DNA from: Taiwanofungus camphoratus
Lineage: Eukaryota > Basidiomycota > Agaricomycetes > Polyporales > Taiwanofungaceae
Reading direction: 5' to 3'
Assembly: GCA_003999685.1 (NCBI GenBank)
Contig: CP021226.1
Location: forward strand, 496,001 to 560,000
Length of the DNA: 64,000 nt
In this document: positions 56,814 through 64,000 of the stretch, piece after piece
Layout: each line of letters begins with the position of its first letter
Position numbering within the stretch: position 1 is the first letter of the stretch
The notes under the pieces: model-generated
The model's database searches: none
Told to the model about the DNA's origin: nothing
Seen by the model: only the letters and a program-made list of their open reading frames with translations
Made by a program: the position numbers and the translations under genes

Positions 56814-59365
56814 TCAGAAGGGAGCGGTGCATGGAACCGGCACAGCCTGCAGATTCTGCAGATTCTTAATACTTTTGAGGGCCGTTCTCACTATCGCCAA
56901 GTCGGACTCTTCGGATGCATCGCATAGCCTCTTGCATAGCCCCATGATGTAATTCAATGCCAAGCCTGTATCCAATTCCGGCTGCATGTTTCTGCCCCAA
57001 TCCATATTTAGGCAGTTGCACAAAACTCAATGCAATTCAAAATGCAATCCCTAAAAGGGTAACTGGAAAGCACCGCCTATTCTGCAGGTTAACCCTCAGC
57101 AGAGTTTGTACGGTACTCAGGTGATAGGAATTTGGACGATAAAATCCGCTAGCTCACTCCAAACATCAAGCCAGCACCCACCTAGAATCCAGATACCTGT
57201 CTTCCTGATCAGCTGCCAATACCCAAATATCCTCATAAGTCATAGGCGATGACGCTCGTACGCTTCCTTCAAATGCTGTGGCTCATTATCCCTGCTTTGA
57301 CCGGGATGTCCAAAGGATTTCTGGTTGAGCGACTCGTGAAGATGTACAATGACAGCAGCTGTTATGTATGTAGCCTGTTGCGGAATCTGAGAACCGGCAG
57401 CCGAGCACCGTCGGTGATAGCATGTAGCGATTCATAACACACTGCCTGTGCTGAGCCTGTCTGTGGCAATATACACTACCCAATATTCAGCATCTTCGCG
57501 ATCGCTTGCTCCAGCGCATGTGTTTCAAGATCGACGTCCTCAAGCGGATGTAGTAGCTCCCACTACTTCGGGCTCCTACTGCGCTCGGGGTACGTGAAGA
57601 AGAGCATAGCAAGGCGCTCAGGATACGTGTTAGTCTTGACCAACTGTACGCGTCTCGTTTGATATCTCCACGGGTGCCCCTCCTTGGGGCCATCGCGCCG
57701 TTGTGCGTAAACGATCGCCGCACAAACTCAAACGGGTGCAGGTTTATTTTTGCGATAGCTTCGCTCTCGCACAGCTGCATGAACATGTGCGGATATCGCA
57801 AGCGCGATGTCGGTGCCGTTGGATCGGAACATTAGCTCGGTCATGAATTTGTAGACAGTTGGGGGAGACGCAATTCCCCAAGTTCAGCACGTCTGGCCGT
57901 ACGCCTGAGGGACGGGCCCAGCTATTGTACCTGTGGTGGTTCCTCTTCCTGAATGAGAGACTCACCGTGCCTACCCTAGCCTATAAATCTTGTACAAGTC
58001 GTGGAGCGAGATTTCCCCTTCATTTCTTGCAGACTCCAATCGGGGTCATAGCGAAACAATCCTAGAAGATGGCAGGCACCAACTTTCTTTGGAACTAGTG
58101 AGCTGGAATGATACGTATCGCCGAGTTTGATATGTATATAGGCCATGCGTCTCCGCAGGAGGGGTCTTGGAGGGTAGTTGCAACTCTCCTGCTGCAGGGG
58201 AATTCCGTACTTCAATGCATAGAAATCTAGGCTCTTTAGCTGTCACACGCCAACGGGGCTCTGCGGATATCGTCATGCCAAGGTGGTAACATCAACATGC
58301 CGTAGACAAATTATACGCAGAGAAGAATTGCAAGAGATTCTTGTGCTTGACAGCCCGCACTAGTGCACGTTTTCTCATCGTTCACTCGAGAGTATACTTC
58401 ATTCGCGGGTATCTACAGACATAGGGAAGGCAAAATAGAGATGAAACAACTCACTTGTGTTCTATAGCCTCAAGGCATTATGGCCGCGAGATATCAGCTA
58501 TCAGCCTGACAATGCGCAAGCGCGACTTACGCTGAAACCTGCGTTCGTGCCAGTTTTGCAGCTGTTAGCCGCCTGAGATGGGAAGGAACTGCAAGGAACA
58601 CAGTCCTGTGATCAAGAAGGCGGTTTCTCATATCTTATTCCTGTTACTGGGCAAGAGAAGGCGGTGGTATAGTTGCTTGTAAAGCGAAGGGTGCTCGCTG
58701 TCAGCAAAAGCGATGGTGAAGTCCGTCTGAGACCGCCGACACGAGATTTGTGTTATGAGACAAATCAATGGTCAATACCATCAGGAAACTAAATCAGAGC
58801 CCTAAGCACGACACGCTATCCAATCTCACTCGTCGCCGGTGGCTGCGAGCTCGAGCAGCTTGGAGTGAGTAAGCAGGAACTCCCGATTTGGAACGACACA
58901 ACCGCCTACCAGCGCCTACCCATTTCGGCAATACCCGGCAACGCAAACTATTCCCCCCCAAACACTACTCGTCCACCAACACAGGGTGGCATTCGTCAAG
59001 GTGAGCATTCTATCTTCATTGTTTTGTGTTATATTGGAGCTATGATTGCGTGGAACGTTGCTATGGCGGTCCGGGTTGAGATCTTGGGGTGCCAAGGGGT
59101 GGATTAGGCGGATGGAGGTGCGATGACGGCTGGTTTGATCATGTCAGACAGACACTTGTACGCACCTTCCTGCTGTCACTACGGAGTGCGTGGAAGAAGG
59201 CTGCTCCAGGAGGTTTATAATGATTGTTAGGCGAATTGGGGAGGTTTTTTGGCAAGGACTTGTGGACTGTTGGGCGTACTGGGAATGATCCTTCTGCTCC
59301 CATTTCCTGTCACAAGAGTATTGTTGACTTACGTCCTTATTTCTTTACAGACTTAGCTAGAAGAG
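56814..59365. other. Intergenic, 2.5 kb, no gene seen
   Basis: The VCX1 promoter lies at the left end and the uL23 promoter and leader at the right. A minus frame at 57487-57801 contains HPFEFVRRSFTHNGAMAPRR, which looks slightly protein-like, but I cannot place it or extend it. Nothing else is supported. Confidence 0.4.
59001..59350 (+). other. Possible 5'-leader intron of the uL23 gene
   Basis: A good donor CAAG|GTGAGC at 59001 and a polypyrimidine acceptor TTTCTTTACAG ending at 59350 lie just before the uL23 ATG (59366). Leader introns are common in fungal ribosomal-protein genes. An ATG at 58865 upstream of the donor would not join in frame with uL23, so transcription should start after it if this is right. 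Confidence 0.35.
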
Positions 59366-60018
59366 ATGGCCGCAACGAAGACCACGAAGGGCAAGGCAGC
59401 TGCCAAGACGTCTGTGTCGAAACTGTCGAAGGACTCCAAGGCCAAGGCAGCGAAAAAGGCCGCGCTCGCTGGTACACACGCACATGCCTCCCGCAAGACG
59501 CGCTACTCTGTCTCCTTCCACCGCCCCAAGACCCTCCGCCTTCCCCGTGACCCTAAGTACCCCCGCAAATCTATCCCTCATGTGCCGCGGATGGACCAGT
59601 TCAGGACGATTGTTTCGTGAGTGGACCCTTCGAGAGTGTTGGGGGGATACCGTTCTGACACTTTGGAAGGCCCCTGAGCACTGAATCTGCCATGAAAAAG
59701 ATCGAAGAGCACAACACGCTTGTCTTCATTGTGGATATCAAGGCGAACAAGCGCCAGATCAAGGATGCGATAAAGAAGCTGTACGATGTCCAGGCGGCAA
59801 GAGTCAACACTCTCATCCGGTGAGTGATTTGGAGGAGTCATGATCATCGCACTGATACTCATCACCGCTCCGTGTAGCCCCGATGGCAAGAAAAAGGCGT
59901 ACGTGCGGTTGACATCAGACCATGACGCGTTGGACGTGGCGAACAAGGTAGGCTGCGTGTCTTCGCAGCTGTTTTGGTTCACCCACTGACGCGTGCTGTG
60001 CAGATTGGCTTCATCTAA
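59366..60018 (+). CDS. RPL25: 60S ribosomal protein uL23 (L25/L23a)
   Basis: Large-subunit protein at the tunnel exit, where SRP and nascent-chain factors dock. Four exons: 59366-59616, 59670-59819, 59878-59947 and 60004-60018, giving 161 residues. The Lys/Ala-rich N-terminal extension ([20 protein letters not shown]) is typical of the eukaryotic form. Next come [20 protein letters not shown] and [16 protein letters not shown]. The conserved core follows: [60 protein letters not shown] and [13 protein letters not shown]. The stop TAA is at 60016-60018. All introns are GT-AG with lengths of 53-58 nt. Codon use and motif order show a working gene. Confidence 0.97.
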
Positions 60019-60862
60019 GTGTCTGATTTGTCTGTCCTCCTTGCCTATGCTGCCCTTCATCTCACGCTCCGCCGTCATCGCACTGTTGCAATGGTTATTA
60101 TCATGTCATGTATGCGTACCCTCCATGCCTAGTACGAAGCAAGATATGCTTTTTCCGATACTTATACAGGAGTTTCACGTGATACCAACACGGGTCTGTT
60201 GTGACCGTTTGCTGTGATGACGGCCGTAAGTTTCTGACCCTCGGTCTGCTCATCTTTCATCTTGTGTAAGGCGCGTTATGCAAACGTCAGTTGGATGATG
60301 ACCTTGCAGGAAGCGAAATTCTGAAATAGTAAGATTCCGCGTCGTACAGGAGGTCGGGTGGCAGACGTGATCTGGGTCTCGAAACATCCTTCTGAGATGG
60401 GACAGTGGAAGCGCGTGTGTGCTGTTCCCATACCACCGGAGAAAGTTGATTGCAAGTTTTTTGCCTGCACTCTCTTGGACTACCAATGGATTGCGGCAAG
60501 TGGCTTACCTAGCACGAAGTGCTCTGCTGTTAGCATCAATGCTTGGACAGCGAATAAGTAATAGGGATTTCCTCAATTGCGAAATCGGCAGGGCGCCTAA
60601 ATAAATGGTCCCTAAGATGTCGACGGTAGTAATAAAGTGATGAGGGCAAAATAAGAACAAAGACTCCTCCATCATCTGCCGACATAACTTATTCTCTCTC
60701 TTCGACGGCCTCTTGCCCTTCGTCGACGATATCCCGCCTCTGCCCACCATAGCAGGCATCACGCTCTTTCCCTTGGCGGACATTCACCTCTCAGTGTCTA
60801 GCCGTCCGCGCTGTCCAGCATAGCAACATCTATCCTTAGCTCGTAACCAACCTGCAGCACAC
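60019..60862. other. Intergenic between uL23 and the Msb2-like gene
   Basis: Two rightward genes flank it; it holds the uL23 3' flank and the mucin promoter. A pyrimidine-rich tract (about 60660-60860) lies just before the mucin ATG, a common fungal promoter feature. No gene is seen. Confidence 0.4.
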
Positions 60863-63800
60863 ATGTTTTCCTCTTTCCGCCATCTTCTCTTAGTGTTCTT
60901 GCTTGCTTTTGCCCTGCATTTATCTCTCGTCGATGCTGCACATTCGTCCTTCACGTCCTCTCACGCCCGACGCTCTTTGATCCACAAAATACAGAACAGG
61001 ATTGCAGATGTGGTCCAACGCCGGCAATCTGCTGACGATGGTCTTGGACTAGGTATTTCCCTTGGTGAGTCGCACGTTTGGTGTCTTGCTGCGATCTTAG
61101 TCTCGAAAACGTCTGGTATCTTATCCCGAACCCTTTTTTTCGATCGCCACACGAGTGCAATGGTTCCTCGGAGATATGAGAGTCTGCAATGCTCAAGAGT
61201 GAATGCTGTATGGGGGATTGCTGCACATGGTGATAATGTGACGCAGTGATTTTGAGCATGGTGGATAAGGCGGACTGAGTTTTCGAGGGCATAGTTATTG
61301 GCAAGACCGCATTTATGTTCCCAGTTGGCCTCACCGACATGGTCGTGTTCGACACACTACTCACGTCTCTTTCCCCAGGCGGCCCAAGTGGATTACTCAA
61401 CAACCCACTTATTTCTCTCGGTACAACGGCATTGGTTCCAGCGACTTCGATAAGTATCGAAGGGTTATCTCCTACCGATTTGAGTGCTAGTTCAAGCGCC
61501 TCCAGCACCGCGTCCTCGTCAGTGAGCTCGACAGCCTCGTCATCCTCCGCCATTTCCTCGTCCTCAGGTTCTTCGATTGCATCGTCTTCCGGGAGTTCTT
61601 CAGCTTCGAGTGCCACCGTGTCTTCATCTGCTTCTGCGTCTGCGTCGGCTTCTAGATCTTCTTCTGGTGCAAGCAGCAGTGCTGCGTCTTCGGATTCCAT
61701 TTCTGCGAGTGCTTCGAGCTCGTCATCTGCGTCATCCAGTGATGCAGCCAGTTCATCAGCATCAGCGTCCGCTTCATCCCCGAGTGGCACGTCCGCATCT
61801 GCCTCGTCATCGGCGAGCGATAGCGATAGCGGCAGTGCGACGCCTACTGATTCGAGCAGTGTGAGCGCTACTGCGTCGGCGACGAATCCTATTCTCCCGA
61901 CCAGCATTTCCAGCGCGACTGGTATTGGTATCAGCATCTCAATTGGCCCATCTTTCTCTTCGCAGTCGTCAGATTCGGCCAGTAGCACAGGGAGTGCCAG
62001 TGCGCCATCCTCTGAACCACCCTCAACGTCGCAGTCTGTAGCAACCTCAGCTAGTGACGCCAGCAGTGCTAGCGCATCAAGCTCGGCGCCTACCTCAGAT
62101 TCAACGAGCAGCTCTGCGAGCGATGGCTCGCCGTCCTCTGTATCGTCATCTGCTTCGACCTCCGGCTCGGCCAGTGCTTCCGACACGCCTAGCGCGTCCT
62201 CTGCTCCGACCAGTATCGGCATATCCACTTCTATTAGCATCCCGACTTCATTGAGCTTAGACACTAGTTTGTTCCCGTCGCAGTCAACTTCGGACAGCGG
62301 CTCTGTCAGTTCCAGCTCACCGACGTCTGCGCCTGCGTCAGGTTCCGCTTCGAGCTCGGGCAGTGCGAGCCAGACAGGGTCGGTGTCAGTCTCGACCTCG
62401 GATAGCGTGTCTGGCACTGTCACGTTCTCGATCCCAATCTCCGTGTCGCTCCCGACATCGATCGGTGGAAACTCGTCGGCATCTGGGTCCTCCGCCAGTT
62501 CAATCAGTGGCAGTCAGTCGTTGTCGGGAAGTGGATCATTGACCTCGGCCCCGGTCAGCGGGACCAGTGTCTCGGGGAGCCAGACGATCACGTCGGCGCC
62601 ATCGGACTCGACATCGTTCAGCGGAAGCTTCTCACCATCGCAGTCCATCTCCGGTTCGGGTTCGGTAAATGCAACCAGCATTTCTGTTAGCCAGTCTGTT
62701 CCCACGTCGTTTAATGGGTCGAGCTCTGCTTCCGCCAGTATAACGATCTCCGCATCAAGGTCAGTCCCTACTATCACTTGTGTTCTCATGCGTTTTTAGT
62801 GCTTACTTGGTATTACCTCGTAGTGCTAATGCAACAGCAAGCTCATCTGTCTCCGCATCAGCTTCTTTCAATGAGTCAAGTATTTCTTTCTCGGCGAGTA
62901 GCACTGCGAACGCAAGTTCAAGCAGCTCTGTGGTCATCAGCTTCCCATCTGGCCTTTCAAGCTCGTCCTTGCCGACATTCACGTCATTGTCTACCGTGCG
63001 TTCCTCACCGACGCCTTCGGACCAGTCGCAATTTAGCTTTTTGACGGCGTCGTCACTCATTCTTGCGTCAACGTCAAGCTTGACTTCCCCAACGACAACG
63101 CTAACGAACCCCGACCAGCCCACGTCTACGGTCTCTATTCCTAGTAGTACCACCCCAAACGCTAGCCCATCGTCAGTTGCTTTGCCTTCCGGATTGGCTG
63201 CACGTATATATCCTTCAGATGGTGTGCAGCCGGGGGTGGACAACTTAGATGGGTTTACGTTGATCAGTATCCTGTTCGACTCAGGTTTGAACTGGGAGTT
63301 GGTCGCTGAGAACACGCAGTCTTCCGGCCAGCTATTTGTGTGGATGCCTATTATCGTGTACACTGCCCTGAACACTACGTGTACGTATTCCCTCTGGCCG
63401 TGTTGATCATTAGCTTACTTTACTTTTGTGCTCGTTGCAGCGGATCAGGTCAAAACGTTTGCTCTGCAGGTGTACGAGCCAGCGTCATACCAAGGTCCTC
63501 AGGACGCCAGTCAGCTCGGGACAATATGGCTTGCATACATTCCTACCGACGATGTGAACAATTTGGCTCAACAAATTAGAGATGAGAATTCTCCATTCTA
63601 TACCGCTTTAGGTACTCCTTACAGCACGCTGGCTCAGCACGTTATTCCTTCTTTCGCAGTCGATTCAGTGCCCGCCCCTGGCTCTGGATCTGGTGGCGGA
63701 AGTTCCTCTGATAATAGCGCTTCAACGTCCAGTGCTTCATCTCAGTCAAAGACCCGTGAGGACGCGATCATTGGAGTGGTCAGCTCCCTTGGTGGAATCA

Positions 63801-64000
63801 CCGTGATCGCCCTTACCTTCGTTGTTGTTCGTGCTATCAAACAGCGCAGAGAGCTGGCTCATCGGCGCATAGCCGAGCCTGCTGGTGATCCGGCTGAATA
63901 TAGTGGCGAGCGTCCTGACGGTCAAGAGTTCGACAGGGACAGTCTTGGTGGACAGCGTAGGCGGAGCTTCTATTATGCCGCGGACTCGCTACGCGGGTTT
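60863..64000 (+). CDS. MSB2: Msb2-like signalling mucin (3' end outside window)
   Basis: Single-pass plasma-membrane mucin that senses surface or osmotic cues and feeds the Cdc42/MAPK pathway in fungi. The ATG at 60863 starts a signal peptide (FSSFRHLLLVFLLAFALHLS). A 260-nt intron (61065-61324) leads to VGLTDMVVFDTLL and GGPSGLLNNPLISLGTTALV. Then comes a Ser/Thr/Ala-rich mucin region of some 450 residues, O-glycosylation-prone, with one intron near 62762-62813. The conserved Hkr1-Msb2 homology domain follows: LDGFTLISILFDSGLNWELV, SSGQLFVWMPIIVYTALN, and after an intron VKTFALQVYEPASYQGPQDA, QLGTIWLAYIPTDDVNNLAQ and SPFYTALGTPYSTLAQHVIP. The TM segment is IIGVVSSLGGITVIALTFVV, then a basic stop-transfer RAIKQRRELAHRR and a cytoplasmic tail that runs off the window. 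Confidence 0.87.

Noticed and set aside
58865-59107. An 80-codon frame upstream of uL23 as a separate gene
   Set aside because: It holds no domain, and its end runs into a likely leader intron. It is more likely promoter or 5' leader sequence.
60951-62423. A 490-codon open frame antisense to the Msb2-like gene, very rich in Asp, Glu and Ala
   Set aside because: It is the mirror of Ser-rich TCG/TCT/AGC codons on the plus strand. It has no start context or domain, and the plus-strand gene explains the region.

Overview
The window looks like genomic DNA of a basidiomycete fungus, most likely an Agaricomycete. Host genes are cut by many short introns (about 50-60 nt, GT-AG). The gene set is fungal: a PDR-type ABC transporter, Vts1, Fzo1, the large NAD-dependent glutamate dehydrogenase, a vacuolar-type Ca2+/H+ exchanger, an Msb2-like signalling mucin and a secreted GH16 glucanase. 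The LINE is of the fungal Tad1-like kind, with AP endonuclease, reverse transcriptase and RNase H. No genus can be named from sequence reading alone.

Layout. 1-4550: no recognisable gene. 4551-10367 (-): intact PDR ABC transporter. 10987-15885: a 5'-truncated LINE between perfect 16-bp target-site duplications, upstream of the transporter and on the same strand. 16504-17882 (+): decayed short-chain dehydrogenase. 18478-20671 (-): Vts1. 21682-24314 (-): Fzo1/mitofusin. 26068-27623 (+): GH16 glucanase with odd splice sites. 28241-33514: SDR, 2-oxoglutarate/Fe(II) dioxygenase (with a 7-nt microexon) and O-methyltransferase side by side, which looks like a small set of tailoring enzymes. 33515-37420: remains of an amino-acid permease and possibly a DUF1254 protein. 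37728-42223 (+): NAD-glutamate dehydrogenase. 42583-43998 (-): SDR. 44949-45025: a 77-bp MITE. 45771-46380: a 610-bp TIR element. About 46070-48455: a stretch almost without CpG. 49362-51350 (+): secreted FAD oxidase. 51628-53778 (-): secreted protein of unknown function. 54562-56813 (-): Ca2+/H+ antiporter. 59366-60018 (+): ribosomal protein uL23. 60863 to the window end (+): Msb2-like mucin, cut by the window edge.

Functionally this is a mix of core genes (translation, mitochondrial fusion, nitrogen catabolism, Ca2+ storage, mRNA decay, MAPK sensing) and accessory genes (efflux pump, secreted enzymes, small-molecule tailoring), with transposon-derived and decayed sequence between them. Exon structures were worked out by reading protein families across GT-AG boundaries by eye. 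Outer gene limits are firmer than every internal junction.
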